The position numbers and the translations under genes are program-made. From Deltaproteobacteria bacterium (GTDB lineage: Bacteria; Desulfobacterota; Desulfarculia; Adiutricales; Adiutricaceae), in NCBI GenBank assembly GCA_031278795.1, contig JAITJT010000009.1, forward strand, positions 1 through 8,453: a stretch of DNA of 8,453 nucleotides, in the 5' to 3' direction. Within the stretch, counting starts at the first letter, position 1; the number at the start of each line of letters is the position of its first letter. Positions 1-6,127 of the stretch are shown here, one piece after another. Under the pieces are notes generated by a model. It saw nothing but the letters and a program-made list of their open reading frames with translations, did not search any database and was not told the DNA's origin.

Positions 1-2
1 GA

Positions 3-80
3 GCCATGGCGGTCTGCGACTTCATCTCCGGCATGACCGACAGGTACGCCGTTAGCTACGCGGAAAAAATCAAGTCCTAA
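3..80 (+). CDS. dgt: Deoxyguanosinetriphosphate triphosphohydrolase (dGTPase), C-terminal end only
   Basis: This is the 3' end of a gene that enters from the left edge: 25 codons, then TAA at 78-80. The peptide contains the block VCDFISGMTDRYAV. It closely resembles the conserved C-terminal signature (V-x-DYIAGMTDRYAL) of the HD-domain dGTP triphosphohydrolases, which hydrolyse dGTP to deoxyguanosine and triphosphate in the cytoplasm. The HD metal-binding motifs and the start lie outside the window. The gene ends a few residues after this signature, which is normal for the short (non-Escherichia) Dgt-like subfamily. The frame stays open for 58 further codons after the TAA, through a 15-bp tandem repeat. 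The family call rests on one short but distinctive motif. Confidence 0.8.
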   Translation, partial: AMAVCDFISGMTDRYAVSYAEKIKS

Positions 81-92
81 AAATCCCACCGC

Positions 93-224
93 TTTATATC
101 CAACTCCTTAAGCCCCTCATTTATACCCAGCCCCTTTATATCCAGATCATTTATAACTACCTCATTTGTAGCCAGCTTCTTTATAGCCAGCTCCTTTATA
201 GCCAGCTTCTCTTTAGCAAGCTCC
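93..224. repeat. 15-bp degenerate tandem repeat array (8 units of 15 bp plus one of 12 bp)
   Basis: The plus-strand consensus is TTTATAGCCAGCTCC. Units begin at 93, 108 (only 12 bp), 120, 135, 150, 165, 180, 195 and 210. Every unit is a multiple of three bases long. On the plus strand the array lies in the frame of dgt, just after its TAA, and stays open until TAG at 255-257, giving repeating pentads such as FIASS and FIPSP. On the minus strand one frame is also open, from a TGA at 263-265 to a TAG at 77-79, giving pentads such as LAIKE, but it has no usual start codon. Units 165-209 are the best preserved and the left units the most diverged. Confidence 0.9.
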
Positions 225-471
225 TTATTCTTTATGAAACATGAAATTACGTTATAGCGCTTTCAAGGACTAAAGCTCTATAGTCATTTATCGTGAAACT
301 ATAATCCACTCATCTTTAAACCCCTCTCAAATAAATAGCGCTTGCAATCCCCGCATAAAGGTCCTACATAACATCGATTAGCGTTTATTTTAGCTCTGGG
401 AATCACTCCGTGAAAAAATCCAAAACAATGTTTAAAGAAACGCTATAGCGCGATTACCCAAAAAGAACGCG

Positions 472-590
472 CAAGTCTTACAAATTAAAAAGTGCTCTAT
501 AGTCCAATAGCTATAGAGCACTTGTATCTTTCCGCGGCCTTTGTAAAGAGAGGCCTAGGTAAGCATGTGTGAAAAGCTGCGTAAGACTTG
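472..590. repeat. 119-bp segment bounded by a perfect 10-bp inverted repeat
   Basis: CAAGTCTTAC at 472-481 and its exact complement GTAAGACTTG at 581-590 enclose the hairpin at 490-523. The arrangement resembles a miniature inverted-repeat element with a central stem-loop. I see no target-site duplication next to the two ends, and the segment encodes nothing. It could also be chance or a folded RNA. Confidence 0.35.
490..523 (-). terminator. Perfect 13-bp hairpin, possible leftward terminator
   Basis: The arms at 490-502 and 511-523 are perfectly complementary (AGTGCTCTATAG core) around an 8-nt loop. Read on the minus strand, the stem is followed by TTTTAATTTG, a short T-rich tail. The hairpin could therefore end leftward transcripts from the HU gene, whose stop codon is about 240 bp away. 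On the plus strand there is no T run, so it is less likely to terminate dgt. The stem is A+T-rich in its lower part, so it may instead be a protein-binding palindrome. Confidence 0.45.
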
Positions 591-762
591 AAAATATTGA
601 AGCTTAGCGGATCCGAAAAAGGCGTCTTAGAGAAAAGAATCTTTGAGCCCTTAACCCCTCCCCCTTTGGAAAAGAATTGTCTTAGGATCCCCCGGTTGTC
701 TTTTCCCCTCCAAAAGCAAATGATGCGGGAGGGGCGGCCCCTTGGGGCATGTTCGCAAAAAC

Positions 763-1047
763 CTATTTGCCTCCTGTGTTGACGGCATCCTTGAAGGACT
801 TGGAGGCCCTGAACCTCACCATCTTGCGGGCCTTGATGGTGATGGGCTCGCCGGTTCGGGGGTTTCTTCCCTTCCTCTTGGGCCTCTTCACCACCTCGAA
901 GACGCCCAACCCGTACAAGGGGAAGCGTGGCTCCTCCCTGAGGGATGTGATGAGCGTGGAGATGATCTCGCTTAAAACCCTCTCAACATTTACCTTGCTG
1001 AGTCCGGTTTCGGTTGCGACCAGTCCAATTAGTTCAGATTTAGTCAT
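763..1047 (-). CDS. HU/IHF-family DNA-binding protein
   Basis: This 94-residue protein matches the usual family length of about 90. HU/IHF proteins are small basic dimers that bend and compact DNA in the nucleoid and assist replication, recombination and transcription. The N-terminal helical part (residues 1-40, MTKSELIGLVA) is followed by the beta-sheet region with YGLGVFEVVKR (45-55). The family signature GRNPRTGEPITIKA is at 60-73, including Pro63 at the tip of the DNA-intercalating arm, and the C-terminal helix ASKSFKDAVN is at 81-90. The start is supported by AAAGGAG six bases upstream. The gene stands alone on the minus strand, between two long non-coding stretches. HU and the IHF subunits cannot be told apart safely here, so no symbol is given. 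The stop is TAG at 763-765. Confidence 0.95.
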   Translation of the reverse strand: MTKSELIGLVATETGLSKVNVERVLSEIISTLITSLREEPRFPLYGLGVFEVVKRPKRKGRNPRTGEPITIKARKMVRFRASKSFKDAVNTGGK

Positions 1048-1053
1048 ATCATT

Positions 1054-1060
1054 CTCCTTT
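1054..1060 (-). promoter_or_regulatory. Ribosome binding site of the HU-family gene
   Basis: The minus strand reads AAAGGAG, then six bases, then the ATG at 1047. This is the clearest Shine-Dalgarno sequence in the window and fixes the start. I found no convincing -35/-10 pair further upstream. Confidence 0.8.
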
Positions 1061-1859
1061 AGTCATGTTTTTTTGTTTAGGGGCATCCCCTTAGATGAAT
1101 TGATGTTTTATTTTTTATGAGTCTTCCAATGGTCTAAGGAAGGCGCAAATTGAACTTCGATGGGCTAAAATAATCGTAAAAAAAGTGGGAAACTGGAACT
1201 ATCCTTTACCTGCCCCTTACTAAGCTTGAGGGGTCAGGGGCAAAAGAGCCATGAGTTAGGCTTATGAGGCCAGAAATCCCCCGAGCGCGTTATTAACGCG
1301 AACAAATACCTCAAAATATGGGTTAACTCACTATACTCATCTATATGTCGCAAGCTTTGGAGTGACTCAATATGGACCTAAAAATTTTTGTTTGTTTTTC
1401 ATTACCCTTAAAAGAGTCCTGTCGCCTGAGGAAAGCGACAAACTCCCTATCTTGGAGCGGTTTTTTTTCACATTTTCCCTTAAGCTTTTTCGCCAAAAAA
1501 TAATTAAGGCACATAATGGTGAATAAAATGACTCTTAGGCTTGTGCGCAAAATCCCACTCGCCGCAAGTCCGTGAGCCAAAGGGGTGAGAGCTGGACTAA
1601 AACATTGTCAGAGTAGTTTTTGGCCCTGGTCAATAAAAGCAAATGATTGTTCTTACGCGTATGCCATTTCCCGTAGTGCACAAGCCCCAGGAGTCCTAGG
1701 ATAGCTTAAGTCTTGGAAAGTGGAGTGTGATATACGAATCGAACGCGAGGGCGAGCTGCGGGACAAACGCTTTAAGAGCTTGCGGGCTTCTTTTTACGCT
1801 TTGCTTGACCGTATGGTATGTTTATGTGTGTTTGGATAAAGTCTTGAGAATACTAGCAA

Positions 1860-2006
1860 TTTGGCTCAATTTGGCCTTTTTAGGCTTTTGGCCTCTTTGG
1901 CTAAGGTGGCCTTTGGCCCCTCTCACCCTAAGTGGATGCCCCATCTTTTAGGTCTAAGCTTTATGGGCGTGCTTTATACCCGACCATTTTGGGCCTTTTT
2001 TAGGCC
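1860..2006. repeat. Cluster of TTTGGC words and two GGCC-T-tract-AGGC palindrome-like copies
   Basis: TTTGGC occurs at 1860, 1870, 1887, 1896 and 1912, five times within 58 bp. GGCCTTTTTAGGC at 1873-1885 recurs as GGCCTTTTTTAGGCC at 1992-2006. The words are irregularly spaced, so this is not a simple tandem repeat. No gene explains it. Confidence 0.5.
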
Positions 2007-2020
2007 TTACGAGCGTAAGG
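2005..2020. repeat. Near-perfect palindrome CCTTACG-AG-CGTAAGG
   Basis: The 7-bp arms at 2005-2011 and 2014-2020 are exactly complementary with a 2-bp centre. That is too short a loop for a stable RNA hairpin, so a dimeric protein-binding site is more likely if it is functional. It abuts the GGCC/AGGCC word at 1992-2006. Confidence 0.45.
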
Positions 2021-2144
2021 TTCTGGCGCCCGCCCCAACTAACCAAGATTTACCAAAACTAATAGAGATTAGGTAAAAATGGAGTCAGGTGGTCTTTGGG
2101 GTGTTTTTAGCTTGTGCCCGAAACTTCAGGGAAGATGTTTGAAA

Positions 2145-2165
2145 AACAGGGGGAGTGTCCCTGTT
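2145..2165. repeat. REP-like palindrome (AACAGGG ... CCCTGTT)
   Basis: Arms AACAGGG (2145-2151) and CCCTGTT (2159-2165) surround GGAGTGT. From memory of the family, similar palindromes with a GGGACAGTCCC-type core are common extragenic repeats in proteobacteria that carry REP-associated tyrosine transposases. No transposase is present in this window, and only one copy is seen, so the class assignment is tentative. Confidence 0.35.
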
Positions 2166-2392
2166 CACAACATTGACCAAAGAGCTTGAGGGATAGGCTG
2201 CGACAGGTTTTTAATTTTTGTGAGGCGTATTTTTTATACTACAAAACCATTTGCCACGCAAGAAAAAAACCAAATATTTAAGCGAAAGAGCACATTTTTT
2301 CTTGTGCTTTCCCTAAGGACTTGGAGTTTGTTAAGTAACTGCGCCACTTTCCCCAAATTGGGCCCATGTTCTAGAAGCCCCTTTATTGGGGG

Positions 2393-2420
2393 AAAAAAGC
2401 CCCTCAAAGCGGGCTTTTTT
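2393..2420. terminator. Bidirectional intrinsic terminator downstream of gatA
   Basis: AAAAAAGCCC (2393-2402) pairs perfectly with GGGCTTTTTT (2411-2420) across an 8-nt loop. A G+C-rich core flanked by A6 and T6 gives the classical Rho-independent shape on both strands. On the minus strand it lies about 140 bp past the gatA stop codon, and it is the best candidate for the end of the gat operon transcript. Confidence 0.8.
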
Positions 2421-2506
2421 CTTAAGAATTGCCATAAGGTAGAGCGGGCTTTTCCTTAATTTGGACTCTGAGCTTTCCAAATCAGAGGGCCTGGGTAAGG
2501 TAATCC

Positions 2507-2525
2507 TCTAGGGGGAACCCCTAGA
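2507..2525. repeat. 8-bp inverted repeat with GAA loop just beyond gatA
   Basis: TCTAGGGG (2507-2514) and CCCCTAGA (2518-2525) form a tight hairpin with a 3-nt loop, 35 bp past the end of gatA on the minus strand. No T run follows on the minus strand, so it may be an RNA 3'-end stabilising stem rather than a terminator. Confidence 0.45.
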
Positions 2526-2559
2526 TCGTTTAAGCCTGCTTGAAAAAACCCCAAAATGC

Positions 2560-4035
2560 TTAGAGCTCACAGACCGGTAGAGTGGGGAAGATCCTCTCCA
2601 GAAGGAGGGCCGCTTCCAGGAGGGAGCGCTCCTTAAAGAATGGCCCCATGAGCTGAACTCCCACTGGAAGCGAGTCCGGGCCCATGCCGCAGGGAAGGGA
2701 GATGCCTGGAAGGCCCGCCAGGTTCAGGGGAAGGGTCATGATATCCAGCTGGTACTGGGTGAGGGGGTCCTCGGTGAAGGAGCCGAAGGGCCAGGCTGGA
2801 ATGCTGGAGACCGGGGCTAAGATAAAGTCAGACTCCTTGAAGGCCTTGAGGAAGTCCTCCTGGATGAGCCTCCTCACCTTGGCGGCCTTCTTGAAGTAGG
2901 CGTCATAGTAGCCGCTGGAGAGGACGAAGGTACCAAGTAGTATACGGCGGCGCACCTCGCGGCCCAGGCCCAGGGTGCGGGACTTCTTGTAGAGCTCGGA
3001 GAGGGAGTCGAAGTCACTGGCCCTAAAGCCATAGCGCACCCCGTCATAGCGGGCGAGGTTGGTGGAGGCCTCGGCCGCGGCTAGTATATAGTAGCTAGCC
3101 ACCGAGTAGCCAATGTGGGGCATGGAGACTTCCACAATCTTTATCTTGGATTCAGTTAAGGCGGCTAGGGCAGAGTCCAAGGTGCTCTTAACGCCCGGGT
3201 CAAATTTAGCTTCCCAGAGCTCCTTGGGAAGGGCCAGGGTGAGACTCTCGGCTTTCACCTCACCAATATTTATATAGTCCTCAAGAGGCGCGCTCGACGC
3301 GGTGGAATCCAAGCCGTCGTGGCCGGCCACGGCGGAGAGGAGCCTGCCGCAGTCCTTAACGGTTCTAGCCAAGGGCCCGGCCTGGTCCAGGGAGCTTCCG
3401 TAGGCAACTATGCCGTAGCGGGAGACCCTTCCGTAGGTGGGCTTAAGGCCCACGCAGCCGCATAAGGCGGCTGGCTGGCGAATGGAACCGCCCGTGTCCG
3501 TGCCAAAGGCCCCGGGGGCTTGTCTCGCGACAATCCCAGCCGCGGCCCCGCCGCTGGAGCCCCCGGGCACCCGATCCAGGTTTCGGGGATTGCGGGTGGG
3601 CCCATAGGCTGAGAACTCGGTAGAGGAGCCCATGGCGAACTCGTCCAGGTTGGTCTTGGCGATGATTATGGCCCCGGCAGCCTTTAGCCTTCTTACCACG
3701 GTCGCCTCAAAGTTGGGGAGGTAGTCCTTGAGCATGAGGGAGCCGGCCGTGGTGGGAACCCCCTTGACGTGGTAGATGTCCTTGACGGTGACAGGCACTC
3801 CCCAGAGGGGAAGATCCGGATTGGGCCCGGACTTATCCAGTAGGGCCGCCTCCTTTCTAGCATCTTCACCTAAGACCCTGAGGCAGGCCTGGATGGAGGG
3901 TTCCGTCTTCTCTATCCTGGCTAAGAGTGAGTCAACGAGCTCCAGTGAGGAGAATGTACCCTTGAGGAGGCCCTCGCGGGCCTCCTCAAGGCTAAGGTCA
4001 ATAAGATTGGCCGGTTGGGGCATTGGTAAGTCCAT
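2560..4035 (-). CDS. gatA: Aspartyl/glutamyl-tRNA amidotransferase subunit A
   Basis: This 491-residue protein is full length for GatA. It is the glutaminase subunit of GatCAB: it releases ammonia from glutamine, which is channelled to GatB to amidate Glu-tRNA(Gln) or Asp-tRNA(Asn) in the cytoplasm. It has the amidase-signature fold with the Lys-cisSer-Ser triad visible: Lys85 in VPVTVKDIYHVKG, Ser160 in PGGSSGG, and nucleophile Ser184 in TDTGGSIRQPAA. These sit with the same mutual spacing as in characterised GatA enzymes. LKPTYGRVSRYG (198-209) and SLDQAGP (215-221) are further family blocks. It is the last gene of the leftward gatB-gatC-gatA operon, 15 nt after the gatC stop. No Shine-Dalgarno sequence precedes ATG 4035, only eight T residues on the minus strand. 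A second ATG four codons later (4023) is no better supported, so the start is uncertain by four residues. The stop is TAA. Confidence 0.97.
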   Translation of the reverse strand: MDLPMPQPANLIDLSLEEAREGLLKGTFSSLELVDSLLARIEKTEPSIQACLRVLGEDARKEAALLDKSGPNPDLPLWGVPVTVKDIYHVKGVPTTAGSLMLKDYLPNFEATVVRRLKAAGAIIIAKTNLDEFAMGSSTEFSAYGPTRNPRNLDRVPGGSSGGAAAGIVARQAPGAFGTDTGGSIRQPAALCGCVGLKPTYGRVSRYGIVAYGSSLDQAGPLARTVKDCGRLLSAVAGHDGLDSTASSAPLEDYINIGEVKAESLTLALPKELWEAKFDPGVKSTLDSALAALTESKIKIVEVSMPHIGYSVASYYILAAAEASTNLARYDGVRYGFRASDFDSLSELYKKSRTLGLGREVRRRILLGTFVLSSGYYDAYFKKAAKVRRLIQEDFLKAFKESDFILAPVSSIPAWPFGSFTEDPLTQYQLDIMTLPLNLAGLPGISLPCGMGPDSLPVGVQLMGPFFKERSLLEAALLLERIFPTLPVCEL

Positions 4036-4050
4036 GAAAAAAAATTAGAT

Positions 4051-4371
4051 TTAGACGACCTTGGGCACGATGAAAAACCTATGTGATACCAATGGGCTTA
4101 GCTCCAATATGGTCTCTGACTTTGCGCTCCTCTCGGAGTCGCTACGAGGCATATCCTCTCTGGGAGGCTCGGGATTAAGCATAGGGGAGTAGAGGGGCTC
4201 CACCCCGGAGGTGTCTAGCTCATTGAGGATGTCCATATAACCCACAATCTTACTAAACTCCTCTGTTATCTTAGAAAGCGCGGCCGGGGCCTCGCCCTCG
4301 GAAAGCCCTAGGGTAAGATCGAGTCTGGCCAGCTGGGCTATGGTTTCCGCGGTTTTAACGTCTATGGACAT
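4051..4371 (-). CDS. gatC: Aspartyl/glutamyl-tRNA amidotransferase subunit C
   Basis: This 106-residue protein is slightly longer than typical GatC (about 95). GatC is the small subunit that wraps between GatA and GatB and stabilises the amidotransferase. Visible family features are IAQLARLDL (11-19), the helix FSKIVGYMDILNELDTSGVEP (39-59), a loop with REDMP (71-75) and the C-terminal FFIVPKVV (99-106). The few extra residues fall around 20-30, in a Gly/Ala-rich insertion after the first helix. AGGTG lies about four bases upstream of ATG 4371 and could serve as a weak ribosome binding site. The gene is the middle cistron between gatB (86-nt gap, containing a hairpin) and gatA (15-nt gap). 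Confidence 0.95.
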   Translation of the reverse strand: MSIDVKTAETIAQLARLDLTLGLSEGEAPAALSKITEEFSKIVGYMDILNELDTSGVEPLYSPMLNPEPPREDMPRSDSERSAKSETILELSPLVSHRFFIVPKVV

Positions 4372-4401
4372 AGAACACCTAAATGGAGATTGGTTTTTTT
4401 T

Positions 4402-4426
4402 GGCTTAATCATTTTAGATTAAAGCC
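4402..4426. repeat. Inverted repeat in the gatB-gatC spacer
   Basis: GGCTTAATC (4402-4410) pairs with GATTAAAGCC (4417-4426), with one bulged base and a 6-nt loop. In the leftward mRNA the stem is followed by A8, not U8, so it should not terminate. It could be an mRNA processing or stability stem between gatB and gatC. Confidence 0.5.
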
Positions 4427-4457
4427 TTGATACGCTTGGAGACTGGCCTGAACTTTT

Positions 4458-5894
4458 TCATTTGAGGGAAAGCAGGTCTTTTATGAGCTCACCGGCCATC
4501 TTAGGGTCCGCCCTCCCCTTGGAAATCTTCATCACCTGCCCCACCAGAAAGGAGAGGATCTTCTCCTGCCCGCCCCTTAGCTTCTCCACCTCTTTGGGGT
4601 ATTTGTCCAAGACCTCTTTGGCGATGGCGGCTATGGCGGATGAGTCCTGGATCTGCTCCAGGCCCTTCTCCTTTAAGATCTTCTCCGGGTCCTCTTCACT
4701 ATTAAAGAGCTCCTGGAAGTGCTCCTTGGCCGCCCTTCTTCCCACCTTGCCCTCGTTTAGGAGGCTCGCGAGCCTGGCTAGCCTTTCCGGGCCAAAGGAT
4801 ACCTTTAAGGGGTCAAGGTCCTCCCTCTGGCACAGAGGAAGAAGCATCTCCTCCATTACGGAAAATATGCGGTGGGGGTCTTGATAGAAGCCTCTGGCCC
4901 GGTCGAAGTACTCCAAGGCGCCACTTCTTTCCACCAAGAGCTCAGCCTGGGCCTCTTTGAGGCCCAGGCTGGATAGCCTTGAGAGGGCCTTGTCTCTAGA
5001 TTCCGGTAGGCTTTCCCTTAGTTTTTCCACCAGATCCGGGCTAAGGGTCACGGGAGGCAGATCCGGCTGGGGGAAGTAGCGGTAGTCGTGGGCCTCCTCT
5101 TTGGAGCGTAGGGATCTGGTCTCACCCCTCTCCGAGTCAAAGTGCAGGGTCTCCTGAAGAACAGGTTGGTTTTGGCGGTAGAGCTCAGATTGCCTCCCTA
5201 TCTCATACTCAATGGCTTGTCCCACGAAGCGGAAGGAGTTGAGGTTTTTTATCTCGCCTCTCACCCCCAGGGTGCTGGAACCTTTGGGCTTGAGGGAGAT
5301 GTTCACGTCGCAGCGGAACTCCCCCTCTTCCATGCGGCCGTCCGTCACCCCCAGGCGCACCAGGAGGGAGTGCAGGGTCTTCAAAAAATCCACGGCCTCC
5401 TTGGAGCTGGAGAGATCCGGCTCGGTCACTATCTCAATAAGAGGGGTTCCGGCCCGGTTTAGATCCACCAGGGTCACCCCCCTCTTTTCATCATGGAGGC
5501 ATTTACCGGCATCATCTTCTAGGTGGATGCGGTTGAGGCGCACCTTTAGCTCTTTTCCGTCCTCCAGCTTTAAGGAAAGAGATCCTCCCTCGCAGATGGG
5601 GGGATCCAACTGGGAGGTCTGGAAGCCGTTGGGGAGGTCCGGGTAGAAGTAGTTTTTCCGAGAAAATATGGACGTGAGGTTAACCTTGGAGCCCAGGGCC
5701 AGGCCCGCCTTGGCGGCCAGCTCCAGGGCACGGGAGTTCATGCGGGGGAGGGCCCCGGGCTGACCGGTGCAGACCTCGCAGATGTTGGTGTTGGGCGGGG
5801 CTCCGAACTCAGTCCTACAGGAGCAGAAGAGCTTGGTCTCCGTCTTTAGCTGCGCGTGTATCTCAAGACCGATGACCGGCTCCATCTCTTCCAT
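4458..5894 (-). CDS. gatB: Aspartyl/glutamyl-tRNA amidotransferase subunit B
   Basis: This 478-residue protein has the normal GatB length. GatB binds the mischarged tRNA, activates the Glu/Asp carboxylate with ATP and transfers the ammonia delivered from GatA. The N-terminal block is EPVIGLEIHAQL (5-16). It is followed by a zinc-type cysteine set Cys24, Cys26, Cys39 and Cys42 (CSC ... CEVC), present in some GatB lineages and lost in others. Further signatures are KNYFYPDLPNGFQTSQ (80-95), RIHLEDDAGK (122-131), DLNRAGTPLIEIVTEPD (144-160), RCDVNIS, EIKNLNSFR and AHDYRYFPQPDLPP. The last 150 or so residues form the helical YqeY-like tail that contacts tRNA. A G-rich stretch (GAGGGGGGTGGGG, about 5901-5913) ends some six bases before ATG 5894 and can act as ribosome binding site. 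It is the first gene of the operon, with a good promoter about 110 bp upstream. The stop is TGA. Confidence 0.98.
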   Translation of the reverse strand: MEEMEPVIGLEIHAQLKTETKLFCSCRTEFGAPPNTNICEVCTGQPGALPRMNSRALELAAKAGLALGSKVNLTSIFSRKNYFYPDLPNGFQTSQLDPPICEGGSLSLKLEDGKELKVRLNRIHLEDDAGKCLHDEKRGVTLVDLNRAGTPLIEIVTEPDLSSSKEAVDFLKTLHSLLVRLGVTDGRMEEGEFRCDVNISLKPKGSSTLGVRGEIKNLNSFRFVGQAIEYEIGRQSELYRQNQPVLQETLHFDSERGETRSLRSKEEAHDYRYFPQPDLPPVTLSPDLVEKLRESLPESRDKALSRLSSLGLKEAQAELLVERSGALEYFDRARGFYQDPHRIFSVMEEMLLPLCQREDLDPLKVSFGPERLARLASLLNEGKVGRRAAKEHFQELFNSEEDPEKILKEKGLEQIQDSSAIAAIAKEVLDKYPKEVEKLRGGQEKILSFLVGQVMKISKGRADPKMAGELIKDLLSLK

Positions 5895-5924
5895 CTTAAC
5901 CCCACCCCCCTCGCTTTAGGTAAC

Positions 5925-5930
5925 ATTATA
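5925..5930 (-). promoter_or_regulatory. Isolated TATAAT box close to gatB
   Basis: The minus strand carries a perfect TATAAT about 30 bp upstream of the gatB ATG. No recognisable -35 lies 16-18 bp further upstream (the bases there read about GAGTGA). It could be a second promoter giving a very short leader, but the site at 6003-6032 is far stronger on paper. Confidence 0.3.
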
Positions 5931-6002
5931 CTTGGGAGCATTAGCTTTCACTCTCCCCTAATCCAAATTAATTCCCTCTGGAAAACGCTCAAAGAAAGAA
6001 AG

Positions 6003-6032
6003 ATTTTACTTTCCAGAAGGCCCATCTGTCAA
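6003..6032 (-). promoter_or_regulatory. Sigma70-type promoter of the gatBCA operon
   Basis: On the minus strand a perfect -35 TTGACA (6027-6032) is followed after 18 bp by TAAAAT (6003-6008), which matches five of six bases of the -10 consensus. Transcription should start near 5995, giving a leader of about 100 nt before gatB. It lies in the 233-bp spacer between the membrane-protein gene and gatB, so gatBCA need not depend on read-through from upstream. No T-box-like structure was recognised in the leader. Confidence 0.75.
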
Positions 6033-6127
6033 ACCCAATTGGGCGAGCTTGACCACTAGCCCCGTAGGGCTCGCGCCAAGACATAAAACGCTCATCTTTA
6101 TAGCATACTCTAGCCTCACTATTAGCT

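Larger units (their letters stand above)
225..762. other. A+T-rich spacer between dgt and the HU gene, rich in palindromes
   Basis: No credible gene is seen here. There is a perfect 10-bp palindrome CGCTATAGCG at 441-450. ATAGCGCTT occurs twice (254-262, 335-343), and GCTCTATAGTC occurs twice (275-285, 494-504). A strong hairpin lies at 490-523, inside a wider 10-bp inverted repeat (472-481 and 581-590). The end next to the HU stop codon (about 650-760) is C/G-rich on the plus strand and contains no clear terminator. A short plus-strand reading frame from about 588 resembles no known protein. Confidence 0.7.
1061..2559. other. Long stretch without a recognisable gene
   Basis: About 1.5 kb between the divergent upstream side of the HU gene and the 3' end of gatA. 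I see no protein family in any frame; the short open frames present are unlike the neighbouring genes and overlap one another. The stretch holds several inverted repeats: 1211-1217 with 1236-1242 (TGCCCCT/AGGGGCA), 1286-1300 (CGCGTT/AACGCG), 2005-2020, 2145-2165, 2466-2487 (CTCTGA/TCAGAG), 2507-2525 and the terminator at 2393-2420. Bases 1860-2006 are rich in TTTGGCC-like words. It may be decayed former coding sequence or regulatory spacer. Confidence 0.65.

Noticed and set aside
742..1120. Open frames opposite the HU gene
   Set aside because: They are antisense shadows of a clearly real gene.
1341..1580. 79-codon minus-strand frame upstream of the HU gene
   Set aside because: No recognisable motif, A+T-rich codons unlike the neighbouring genes and no Shine-Dalgarno sequence.
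1727..1951. Hydrophobic 74-codon frame opening with GTG, overlapping a second frame to 2076
   Set aside because: The hydrophobicity comes from TTTGGCC-like low-complexity DNA, two frames are open over the same bases, and no family or good ribosome site is seen.
6040..6078. Hairpin CGAGC/GCTCG with AGCCC/GGGCT downstream of the TM2-protein gene
   Set aside because: The two stems compete and no T run follows, so a terminator call is not supported.
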